This document shows, piece by piece, positions 44,277 through 52,242 of a stretch of DNA of 64,000 nt. A program made the position numbers and the translations under genes. The stretch's first letter is position 1, and every line of letters starts with the position of its first letter. The notes under the pieces were generated by a model that was given only the letters and a program-made list of their open reading frames with translations, ran no database searches and was not told the DNA's origin. The stretch comes from Bacteroidales bacterium (GTDB taxonomy: Bacteria; Bacteroidota; Bacteroidia; Bacteroidales; F082), in contig CAAGIO010000017.1 in the NCBI GenBank assembly GCA_900769945.1, forward strand, positions 7,544 to 71,543, in the 5' to 3' direction.

Positions 44277-45923
44277 ATGAAGAGATTTTTTACTTTAATC
44301 ACGATGTGCCTTCTGATAGGCCTCGGCGTTGTTCACGCTCAGAACCAGAGAATCACCGTTCTTGAATGTTTCACAAGTGCCACCTGCGGACCATGCGCCG
44401 GCATCAACCCGACGCTTGACAACCTTATCCAGCAGAACTCGGATAAAATCATTGCCATCAAGTATCACGTCAACTGGCCTTTGGACAACGACCCGATGAA
44501 CAAACACAACCCACAAGAGGTGAAGACAAAAGTATCGTACTATGGTATAGACAACTATGGTGTGCCGTGGTCGGTAGGTGACGGTACATGGTGCGATTAT
44601 TCAGGCAGCGTCAGCCAAAACTTAATTAACCAATGGTCATCAGTGCCTTCACCATTGGAGATGCGCATGACGCACTACCTCAACCCGACAAACGACACCA
44701 TCACCGTCATTGTAACGGGAAGAGCCACAAGCGCAATAAACTCAAGCAACCTTCGTCTTAACGTGAGCATTATCGAGAGCCTGATGCACTACAACACAGC
44801 TCCCGGCACAAACGGAGAGAAGGACTTCCACAACGTATTCAAGAAGATGCTCCCTAATGCAAGCGGAGAACATCTCTCAGCGATGGAAGCCGGCGACGTG
44901 TTCGCATACAAATACACTTGGGCACTCGCCAATGTGCTCGACGTCAACCAGCTGACAGCAGTGGCATGGGTTCAAGACTACTCAACAAAGGAAATGTTCC
45001 AAGGCTGCAAATCACAAGAAGATTTCACCCCATTCTTAAACAAATATGCCGTCATCGAAAACATCGACCACACTAAATCATTCGTCTGCACCGACATGAT
45101 GAACCCTGTTGTTGATGTCACCAACCTCGGAGCAGAAGACATCACTTCTATGAAGTTTGACGTCCTCGTTAACGATGTGAAAATAAGCGAGATAGACTGG
45201 ACAGGCAACATCACCAAGTACAGCAGCGCAAGAATCAATGCTGGCGAGATAAACTTCGAGACATCAGAGAACAACAAGATTGAAATCGTGGTGACGCAAA
45301 TCAATGGCTCAGAGCCTGACGCCGCCTTTGCCTTCAGCAAAGAATTCGAACAGGCACAGACATTCAACGGCTCCAACTACAAACTCACCTTACGCACCGA
45401 CGACAACCCTCAGAACATCACTTGGAGAGTTGTTAACACCTATAACGGAAACATCGTCGCAAGCGGCGGTCCATACGAACAGCCTAACAAACAATACACA
45501 GAGTCGTTCTCAATAGAGGAAGAAGGCTGCTACCAATTCACAATCTACGACGCTGGAGGTGACGGCCTTGCAGGAACAAACGGCATCTATGGACTGAAAT
45601 GCGGCTCAAAGACAGTGTTCGCCGGTAGCGAATTTACCGATGAAGAGTCAAACGAGTTCTTTTTCGAAGCCAACTTAGACGTAGAAGAAAACGAATCCAA
45701 CATCTGCACCGTTTACCCTAACCCATCAAACGGCATCTTGAACATTGAAACCGTCGGAACAAGCAACGTCAACATCTACAACATGGCAGGACAATTAGTC
45801 GGCAGCCATATCGTTAACGGAAATGCCTCCATCAACCTCGACAATATCTCAAAAGGTTCATATATGATGGTTGTTACAAACCAAAACGGATACAGCTCAA
45901 AGCAAATTATTGTATTACAATAA
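44277..45923 (+). CDS. Secreted Omp28-like thioredoxin-fold protein with T9SS sorting domain (copy 1)
   Basis: A 548-residue exported protein. A signal peptide (residues 1-21, ending VVHAQ) is followed by a thioredoxin-like domain with TSATCGPCAGINP, a CxxC (CGPC) pair. The rest of the Omp28-like region follows to ~residue 260. Ig-like and CUB-like segments follow (YDAGGDGLAGTNGIYG). The last ~70 residues, VYPNPSNGILNIE, NIYNMAGQLV and GSYMMVV, form a type A T9SS C-terminal sorting domain. It is thus expected at the cell surface or outside. Role is unknown; thiol-disulphide exchange is a guess from the CxxC. Confidence 0.88.
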   Translation: MKRFFTLITMCLLIGLGVVHAQNQRITVLECFTSATCGPCAGINPTLDNLIQQNSDKIIAIKYHVNWPLDNDPMNKHNPQEVKTKVSYYGIDNYGVPWSVGDGTWCDYSGSVSQNLINQWSSVPSPLEMRMTHYLNPTNDTITVIVTGRATSAINSSNLRLNVSIIESLMHYNTAPGTNGEKDFHNVFKKMLPNASGEHLSAMEAGDVFAYKYTWALANVLDVNQLTAVAWVQDYSTKEMFQGCKSQEDFTPFLNKYAVIENIDHTKSFVCTDMMNPVVDVTNLGAEDITSMKFDVLVNDVKISEIDWTGNITKYSSARINAGEINFETSENNKIEIVVTQINGSEPDAAFAFSKEFEQAQTFNGSNYKLTLRTDDNPQNITWRVVNTYNGNIVASGGPYEQPNKQYTESFSIEEEGCYQFTIYDAGGDGLAGTNGIYGLKCGSKTVFAGSEFTDEESNEFFFEANLDVEENESNICTVYPNPSNGILNIETVGTSNVNIYNMAGQLVGSHIVNGNASINLDNISKGSYMMVVTNQNGYSSKQIIVLQ

Positions 45924-45942
45924 ATTCATTTTCGTCCTTCTT

Positions 45943-45972
45943 GGTCGGCCTAACACGCCGACCTTTTTCTTT
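45943..45972 (+). terminator. Rho-independent terminator after Omp28-like copy 1
   Basis: GGTCGGC (45943-45949), a 7-nt loop, GCCGACC (45957-45963), then TTTTTCTTT. A perfect 7-bp GC-rich stem; it ends 4 nt before the amidohydrolase ATG. Confidence 0.9.
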
Positions 45973-45975
45973 ATT

Positions 45976-47613
45976 ATGAAAAAAACACTCATCACCCTCC
46001 TAACATTAACCACCATGCTCGCATGCAACAAGGAAAAAGTCGATTTGATTGTTACCAACGCGAACGTCTATACCGTTGACGAATACTTCAGCAAGACCAC
46101 GTCGTTTGCTATAAAAGACGGTCTCTTCATTGACACCGGCGACGATAAGTATATCGAAAGGAGATACAAGGCGACTCAAACTCTTGATGCAGGAGGGAGA
46201 AGCATTTTCCCCGGATTCATTGACGGCCACTGCCACTTCGTCGGATATGCCGAGAACATGGCGAGGTTTGCCGACTTAAACGGCTGTGAATCATTCGATG
46301 AAGTATTAGACAAACTAAAAAAGCACAATGATGGCAACGATTCAGAATGGCTCTTAGGAAGAGGCTGGGACCAAAACCAATGGAACCCTTCTGTCTTCCC
46401 TGACAATAAAAGTTTAGACAGCATCTTCCCCGACAAAAAGGTGGTCCTGACCCGGATTGACGGTCATGCAGTATTAGTGTCATCAAACGTTCTCGAGCAG
46501 CTCGGAATAACAAAAGACAGCAAGGTTCATGGTGGAGAAATCCTTAAAGATGAAAAGGGAGAGCTAACAGGTGTGATGCTTGACAACGCAGCCGATATGG
46601 CGAGAGCCATCGTACCTCCTATGGATAAAGAGCAGAGAATCAAAGCAATAAAAGATGCACAAAGCGACTGTTTCTCAGTAGGTCTTACAGGAGTGACTGA
46701 CGCCGGACTTGACATCGAGACCGTCACCCTATTAGAGGAACTGTCACTGAGCGGAGTCTTAAAGATGAAAGTCAATGCGATGATGAATCCTGATGAAGCG
46801 ACGATGGATTATTTCATTAAAAGAGGAATCATTGAGGACGAGAGGCTCACTGTACGTTCCGTAAAGATTTATGCCGATGGCGCTTTGGGGTCGAGGGGAG
46901 CGAAACTCATTGAGCCTTACACTGATGCACCGGAGAGCACCGGACTTATTACCGCTGACACATCTTTTTATCATAACGTTTGTAAAAAAGCCTTAGAAGC
47001 GGGACTGCAAGTATGCACACACGCAATCGGTGACGGAGGAGTGAGAATGACATTAGAGTTTTATTCTGATTATCTTAACAAAGACAACGACTTAAGATGG
47101 CGCATAGAGCATTCCCAAATCGTCAACCCTGACGACATCAGCACTTTTGGCGAACTCAACATCATTCCCTCAATACAGGCTACGCACTGTACTTCAGACA
47201 TGGCATGGGCCGAGCAACGACTTGGAGAGGAAAGGATTAGGCACGCATACGCATATCAAGAACTTTTACAGCAGAACGGTTGGATAATAAACGGCACCGA
47301 CTTCCCTATTGAGAACATAAGTCCACTCTACACTTTTTTTGCCTCGGTAGCGCGTAAAGATTTGCACGGGAGCCCTGAAGGAGGATTCCAAAAGGAGAAT
47401 GCGTTAAGCCGGGAAGAGGCGTTACGGTCGATGACGATATGGGCAGCTAAAGGATATTTCGCTGAAGGACGGAAAGGGAGCATAGAGAAAGGAAAAGAGG
47501 CGGACTTTGTAATTCTCTCCGACGACATCATGACGATAAATGAGATGGAGATTCCGAATGTAAAGGTTGTCAACACATTCATCAATGGGGAAATGGTTTA
47601 TCAAAGAAATTAG
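45976..47613 (+). CDS. Amidohydrolase (YtcJ-like) lipoprotein
   Basis: A 545-residue metal-dependent hydrolase of the amidohydrolase 3 group. MKKTLITLLTLTTMLAC is a lipoprotein signal (Cys17). PGFIDGHCHFVGY carries the HxH metal ligands. Later metal-site histidines lie in CTHAIGDGGV and RIEHSQIV. NGTDFPIENISPLYTFFA and GKEADFVILS are typical C-terminal segments. Substrate is unknown. ATG 45976 is the only start giving the signal; it lies right after a terminator hairpin, so the promoter is probably within or near that hairpin or readthrough occurs. Confidence 0.88.
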   Translation: MKKTLITLLTLTTMLACNKEKVDLIVTNANVYTVDEYFSKTTSFAIKDGLFIDTGDDKYIERRYKATQTLDAGGRSIFPGFIDGHCHFVGYAENMARFADLNGCESFDEVLDKLKKHNDGNDSEWLLGRGWDQNQWNPSVFPDNKSLDSIFPDKKVVLTRIDGHAVLVSSNVLEQLGITKDSKVHGGEILKDEKGELTGVMLDNAADMARAIVPPMDKEQRIKAIKDAQSDCFSVGLTGVTDAGLDIETVTLLEELSLSGVLKMKVNAMMNPDEATMDYFIKRGIIEDERLTVRSVKIYADGALGSRGAKLIEPYTDAPESTGLITADTSFYHNVCKKALEAGLQVCTHAIGDGGVRMTLEFYSDYLNKDNDLRWRIEHSQIVNPDDISTFGELNIIPSIQATHCTSDMAWAEQRLGEERIRHAYAYQELLQQNGWIINGTDFPIENISPLYTFFASVARKDLHGSPEGGFQKENALSREEALRSMTIWAAKGYFAEGRKGSIEKGKEADFVILSDDIMTINEMEIPNVKVVNTFINGEMVYQRN

Positions 47614-48031
47614 CGTAAGAGCTTTTTGAATCAGCTATTCGTTTTTCCGACCTCCGTCATTTGTAACTAAATGATTATTAAATAGCAAGGGGGAAACTCT
47701 GCCATCTGAACAGTCATGATTAAATCTTTCCACATACATTACATTTGGCACAAGAAACTCCTCCCCTCACCCGTATTGACGGTTTGAGCAATTGTCTCTC
47801 TCATTCCGAACTACCAAATACTCAATAATTAATAACAAACGACTTTTGTGAGGATAGATTATGGCTCAGAATCGGTTATTTATTGATCATCAAGCATTAT
47901 GCAAGATTCATAAATCAACCTAAACGCATTGTTCACATATACTTATTTGATTGTAATAATATAATTTTCTATCATTTAACAATTCTTCATTTTTTATTGA
48001 CTAATACCATTACATCAACACATAAAAGTCC
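47614..48031. other. AT-rich intergenic region left of the R-M locus
   Basis: About 420 nt between the amidohydrolase stop and the R-M leader promoter with no credible gene. Base composition becomes clearly more AT-rich from here through 50.9 kb, matching a transferred segment. Confidence 0.5.
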
Positions 48032-48039
48032 TATATTTG
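48032..48039 (+). promoter_or_regulatory. -7 box upstream of the structured R-M leader
   Basis: TATATTTG followed by C. Transcription from here would give a ~290-nt leader before the methyltransferase ATG, containing the hairpins at 48135-48267. A TTG at 47997 is too far (32-nt spacer) to count as -33. Confidence 0.5.
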
Positions 48040-48134
48040 CAAAAATAAAATGTCGAATCAATAAGATAAGAAAAAAAATAGAATAGAGTAACATAACATA
48101 TTATTAACCATAGCGTTCGTTGCTGTTCTGAAAA

Positions 48135-48250
48135 CATCCTAAAGTTTGGCCACGGAAGGAATCAATCTCAGATGACAGTCGCGAATGCCTGCGTGTATGA
48201 CGTGGGCATTCCTTGTCTGAGATTGAGGGTTAGGCCAAACACCCAGGATG
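48135..48250 (+). ncRNA. Candidate structured RNA: 116-nt nested hairpin in the R-M leader
   Basis: Several helices nest in order into one long irregular hairpin. They are CATCCT/AGGATG (48135-48140 with 48245-48250), GTTTGGCC/GGCCAAAC (48144-48151 with 48233-48240) and TCAATCTCAGA/TCTGAGATTGA (48162-48172 with 48216-48226). GAATGCC/GGCATTC (48183-48189 with 48205-48211) and an apical CGT/ACG around GTATG complete it. Internal loops separate the helices. I know no family with this layout. It could be a cis-regulatory leader, a separate small RNA, or a DNA-level palindrome such as a MITE remnant. Confidence is for the structure, not its function. Confidence 0.55.
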
Positions 48251-48279
48251 TGGACGAGGGTGTCCACGTTTCTTTTGGT
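48250..48279 (+). terminator. Possible attenuator hairpin before the methyltransferase gene
   Basis: GTGGAC (48250-48255), loop GAGGGT, GTCCAC (48262-48267), then GTTTCTTTTGG. The 6-bp stem with a T-rich tail could end the upstream RNA or attenuate the R-M operon; the T-run is interrupted. Confidence 0.4.
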
Positions 48280-48333
48280 GTTTGGTCGATTTGTTTTTAG
48301 GTTATTGGCGAACGGGCTTAAAAACAAAGAAAA

Positions 48334-49788
48334 ATGGTAAAAACCGTCAAAAAATTTGGGCGGGTTTATACTCCCTGCCACATTGTAAACCTTATTCTTG
48401 ACTTTGGAGGTTACAAGACCACCAAAATTCTGCGAAGACACGTTATTGACAACAGTTGTGGAGATGGGGCTTTTCTTAAAGAAATAGTAAATCTCTATTG
48501 CACTGAATTTTTAAAAACCAGCAACGATTTAACATTGTTGAAGTCTGAATTGCAGACATACATTCACGGAATTGAAATAGATTCTAAAGAATGTGGTTTG
48601 TGCATACAGAATCTTAACCAAGTATCAAAAAAGTATGGTATTACTGATGTTCAATGGGACATATTAAACGCTAACACTCTGAAAATCGACCAATTTAACG
48701 GCAAAATGGATTTTGTATTTGGAAATCCGCCTTATGTACGTGTCCATAATCTTGAAAATATTTATGGAGAGGTAAAAAAATTCAAATTCACCGAAGGAGG
48801 AATGACTGATTTGTTCATTGTCTTTTTTGAAATCGGATTCAAAATGCTGACGAGAAAAGGGGTAATGTGCCTTATTACACCAAGTTCTTGGTTAAACAGT
48901 CTTGCAGGAAGAAATCTGAGAAAATACATTTTGGAACATCGAAATTTGTCGGGAGTAATTGATTTAGAACACTATCAGCCTTTTGAAGCATCAACTTACA
49001 CCATCATCTCAAGATTTTCCAATTCAAAAAAACACAGTCTGATAGAATATTTCAATTACAATGAAATTATTCTTGAAAAACGATTCCAAGATAACCTGAC
49101 CTACAACAATATTGTTATTGGCAAAAACTTCTATTTGTCAAAAAAAGATAATCTTGAATTACTAAAAAAAATAAAACAAACACAAACTTATCAACATGTT
49201 ACTGTCAAGAACGGATTTGCGACATTAGCTGACAGGATCTTTATTGGAGATTTTGACTTCACTGAAGGTACGATACCTATTTTAAAAGCATCTACAGGCA
49301 AATGGAGCAAATGTATTTTCCCGTACAATGAAACAGGCAAACCATTGACAGAGAGCGAATTAAGAAAGCTTGAAGAAGTGTATGAATACTTATCCTTTCA
49401 TCAAAATAAGCTTTCAAAAAACAGGGATATTGAAGACGACAAATATTGGTATCTGTTTGGTCGCACACAAGCGTTGAAAGACGTATCGAAAACAAAATAT
49501 GCCATAAACACAATCATAAAAGACATTCAAAGCATCAAACTTGAAGTTGTTCCGCAAGGATGCGGCGTTTATAGTGGTCTTTATATACTAACCGAATTTA
49601 AATTTGAAATAATCAGACAATTGGTTTATTCAGAGGACTTTATCGAATACATCAAACTTCTGAAAAACTATAAAAGTGGAGGCTATTACAATTTCTCTTC
49701 AAAAGATTTAGAACAATATTTGAATTACAAACTCACGAAAGAATATGGACAACCAAGAATTTTTGAATGTAGTAGGGAACTCTTTTAA
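48334..49788 (+). CDS. Type II restriction-modification N6-adenine DNA methyltransferase
   Basis: A 484-residue class I SAM methyltransferase that methylates adenine in the recognition site. Motif X is GRVYTP (residues 9-14), motif I is DNSCGDGAFL (39-48) and motif IV is GNPPY (130-134). MTDLFIVFFEIGFKML and LITPSSWLNS are conserved in the Eco57I/TaqI-like gamma group. The C-terminal ~200 residues would be the target-recognition domain. Its sequence is much more AT-rich than neighbouring genes, suggesting acquisition. It overlaps the next gene by 44 nt. The recognition sequence cannot be read. Confidence 0.92.
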   Translation: MVKTVKKFGRVYTPCHIVNLILDFGGYKTTKILRRHVIDNSCGDGAFLKEIVNLYCTEFLKTSNDLTLLKSELQTYIHGIEIDSKECGLCIQNLNQVSKKYGITDVQWDILNANTLKIDQFNGKMDFVFGNPPYVRVHNLENIYGEVKKFKFTEGGMTDLFIVFFEIGFKMLTRKGVMCLITPSSWLNSLAGRNLRKYILEHRNLSGVIDLEHYQPFEASTYTIISRFSNSKKHSLIEYFNYNEIILEKRFQDNLTYNNIVIGKNFYLSKKDNLELLKKIKQTQTYQHVTVKNGFATLADRIFIGDFDFTEGTIPILKASTGKWSKCIFPYNETGKPLTESELRKLEEVYEYLSFHQNKLSKNRDIEDDKYWYLFGRTQALKDVSKTKYAINTIIKDIQSIKLEVVPQGCGVYSGLYILTEFKFEIIRQLVYSEDFIEYIKLLKNYKSGGYYNFSSKDLEQYLNYKLTKEYGQPRIFECSRELF

Positions 49789-50452
49789 GAAGTTCCTTGA
49801 GACGGGTTCCCGCAGCAATGAGAAACTGAAGATTTTGCATGGTGCAATTGCTAACGATTTAAAAAAGAGGCTGGGTGGTAGCTATTCAATACAGTCTCTT
49901 GGAATCGGGAATGGCAAGGAGATGAAAATTGAAGGTCGTTACATTGACAAAGCCGTTGACATCACTATTTTGAAAAAAACAAAGCCGATAGCAGGAATTG
50001 GCGTAAAATTCGTGATGCAAAATTATTCGCAGAACTCAAACAACTATTTTGAAAACATGTTAGGTGAAACAGCTAATATTCGTTGTGCTAATATTCCTTA
50101 TTTTCAGATATTTATTATTCCTGACAAGATTCCATATTACAAAAACGACGGTACTTTTCAAAAATGGGAAGAGTTTACAGAACACAATTCGGCAAAGTAT
50201 CTGACATTATCAAATGACGATATTCAAACTTCTATTCATACACCGACAAAAACTCTGCTTTTTGTAATACATCTTCCCGAAATAGAAGGAGAAATACGAA
50301 ACAAGAACGAATATGCGAGTGAGTATTCTGAAAACGAGAATTTTAGAATTTGCGAATCCCAGACTCAGTATGGGAACTTCTCATCCGCTGTCATTTATAA
50401 TGATTATGAGGATTTTGCAGAGAAGGTGGTGCATTATATTAAGTTCCTCTAA
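49745..50452 (+). CDS. Probable type II restriction endonuclease (PD-(D/E)xK-like)
   Basis: A 235-residue protein, the partner of the methyltransferase by overlap and strand. The likely catalytic core is IEGRYIDKAVDITIL followed by IAGIGVKFV: Asp72 on one strand, Lys88 on the next, with Gly replacing the usual acidic residue two places before Lys. QNSNNYFENMLGETANI looks like the helix that follows the core in many endonucleases. I do not know its recognition site. ATG 49745 lies 44 nt inside the methyltransferase gene, an overlap that would tie the two proteins' synthesis. Confidence 0.75.
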   Translation: MDNQEFLNVVGNSFKKFLETGSRSNEKLKILHGAIANDLKKRLGGSYSIQSLGIGNGKEMKIEGRYIDKAVDITILKKTKPIAGIGVKFVMQNYSQNSNNYFENMLGETANIRCANIPYFQIFIIPDKIPYYKNDGTFQKWEEFTEHNSAKYLTLSNDDIQTSIHTPTKTLLFVIHLPEIEGEIRNKNEYASEYSENENFRICESQTQYGNFSSAVIYNDYEDFAEKVVHYIKFL

Positions 50453-50878
50453 GAATCTTTCGCCAACAATCTGAGAAATAATTCAACGCCCAATAGCAGT
50501 GCAAGGTTTATGTATCATTGACTGAAAACAATGAACTTTGAGATGTGCATCATTCATACAATTAAGCAATTGAAATTCAACACCAACATTTCTGTGTATT
50601 TGCTCACGGATTATTTGTATTTATTTCACTGCAAAAAAATTATCCATTGTACTTTTTCTGTCCACCTTTGCTGTTGTTTTTGAATTTGTTTTAATTATCG
50701 CATTGCTATAAGATTCTAAAACGCCTTTTGTTTTTCGCGGGTTCTAACAAATAGATGTAAGATAATATTGCACTTCGTTTTTGAATAGATAGAATGATAA
50801 TATTCCAAGAAGCCCAAACGACTCTCTTTTTCTTTATTATGAATCACAAAATCAAGTGCTTAAGAAATAAAGGCGAGG
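50453..50878. other. AT-rich intergenic region right of the R-M locus
   Basis: About 425 nt without a gene. A short hairpin TCATTG/CAATGA (50515-50534, loop 8) has no T-run. No flanking direct repeat that would mark insertion was spotted against 47.6-48.1 kb. Confidence 0.5.
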
Positions 50879-52237
50879 TTAAAAAATCTCGCAAAGGTCG
50901 GAGGTAGAAAGACCGTTAAAATCGCCGGAGCTCATGAATCCAGCGACAACATTATTGATATTCAACGTTTTAATAAGGTCTAACAACTCCTTTTTTGAAT
51001 GCACCACGCTTATATCATCACGATTAAAACCCTTTATTATTCTCTCGTCCGACATCATGTCAAGTTTTTTCACTGCGACGGCATGAGGGTCATAGAACAC
51101 CACTGCCTTGTCGCATTTATCGAGGCAATTGGCGTAATGGTCGATAAAGACCTCACTGAGGCTGCTATAGGTGTGAAGCTCGAACACTGCAAGAAAATAT
51201 TTTTCTGGGTATTTCTCGCGGATAGCGTTTACTGTTGCGAGGACTTTTGAAGGGGCGTGTGCGAAATCGCGGAACACCACATTGCCTTTTTCTTTATTAT
51301 CTATAAGATTCTCAAGGCGACGTGCAGCACCTTTGAAAGATTTTATCGAATTATAGAACTGTTCGTCAGTAACGCCTATCCTATTAAGGACGAGGCGAGC
51401 TGCGTTGATATTCTTCATATTATGCTCGCCAAAGATTCTCACTTCCACTTCATCGCCATTGTCGAGGGACAGGAATGTCTTACCATCGTTGGAGTGATAA
51501 GGGTGAATGCCGTAGCCAAGATGAGTAACCTTTGATGATTCAGCGAGACGACGGGCTTCCGCGTCGGTATTATCAAAAATGAGACAGCCGTTGTTTTCTA
51601 TGGTATTGATAAAAATCCTGAACTGTTCGATATAGGAGTCGAATGTCGGGAACACGTTTACGTGGTCCCAGCCAATACCGCTAATCACTGCGATATGAGG
51701 GTGATATTTATGGAATTTAGGGATGCGGTCGATGGGCGATGTCAGATATTCATCGCCCTCGATCACCATATATTTTGCTGTATCGCTAAGGCGGACCATA
51801 ACGTCGAAGCCTTCGAGTTGTGCGCCCACCATGAAATCCGTATCGATACCGGCATCTTTCATCACGTGAAGCACCATAGATGTGATGGTAGTCTTGCCAT
51901 GGCTTCCACCGATAACGATACGGATTTTGTCTTTACTTTGTTCGTAAAGATATTCTGGATATGAGTAAATCTTAAGTCCTATTTCTTGAGCGCGGATAAG
52001 CTCAGGGTTATCTATTCTGGCGTGCATGCCGAGGATGACGGCATCGTACGAGTCATTGAGTTTCTCAGGGTGCCAGCCCAGCTCTTCCGGGAGTATCCCT
52101 TCCCTTTCGAGACGTGTCCTTGACGGTTCGAAAATCTCGTCGTCGGAGCCGGTAACATCATAACCCTTTCGGTGCAGTGCTATGGCGAGATTATGCATTG
52201 CACTGCCACCTATCGCAATGAAATGGACTTTCCTCAT
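50879..52237 (-). CDS. mpl: UDP-N-acetylmuramate:L-alanyl-gamma-D-glutamyl-meso-DAP ligase (Mpl-type)
   Basis: Mpl recycles cell-wall tripeptide by joining it to UDP-MurNAc. HFIAIGGSAMHNLAIALHRKGY is the N-terminal fold, with HN in the place that separates Mpl from MurC. The ATP loop is GGSHGKTTITSMVL. GDEYLTSPID and GIGWDHVNVFPT are Mur-ligase motifs, and FGEHNMKNINAA and DFAHAPSKV belong to the central and C-terminal parts. At 452 residues it is typical. It starts 5 nt after an Omp28-like gene's stop, so they share a transcript. Confidence 0.88.
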   Translation of the reverse strand: MRKVHFIAIGGSAMHNLAIALHRKGYDVTGSDDEIFEPSRTRLEREGILPEELGWHPEKLNDSYDAVILGMHARIDNPELIRAQEIGLKIYSYPEYLYEQSKDKIRIVIGGSHGKTTITSMVLHVMKDAGIDTDFMVGAQLEGFDVMVRLSDTAKYMVIEGDEYLTSPIDRIPKFHKYHPHIAVISGIGWDHVNVFPTFDSYIEQFRIFINTIENNGCLIFDNTDAEARRLAESSKVTHLGYGIHPYHSNDGKTFLSLDNGDEVEVRIFGEHNMKNINAARLVLNRIGVTDEQFYNSIKSFKGAARRLENLIDNKEKGNVVFRDFAHAPSKVLATVNAIREKYPEKYFLAVFELHTYSSLSEVFIDHYANCLDKCDKAVVFYDPHAVAVKKLDMMSDERIIKGFNRDDISVVHSKKELLDLIKTLNINNVVAGFMSSGDFNGLSTSDLCEIF

Positions 52238-52242
52238 ATCAG

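Noticed and set aside
48144..48190. Resemblance of GGAAGGAATCA...CAGATGAC to the conserved part of bacterial SRP (4.5S) RNA
   Set aside because: The obligatory GGTCAGG / AGCAGCC internal-loop strands are missing, and the helices pair differently from SRP domain IV.
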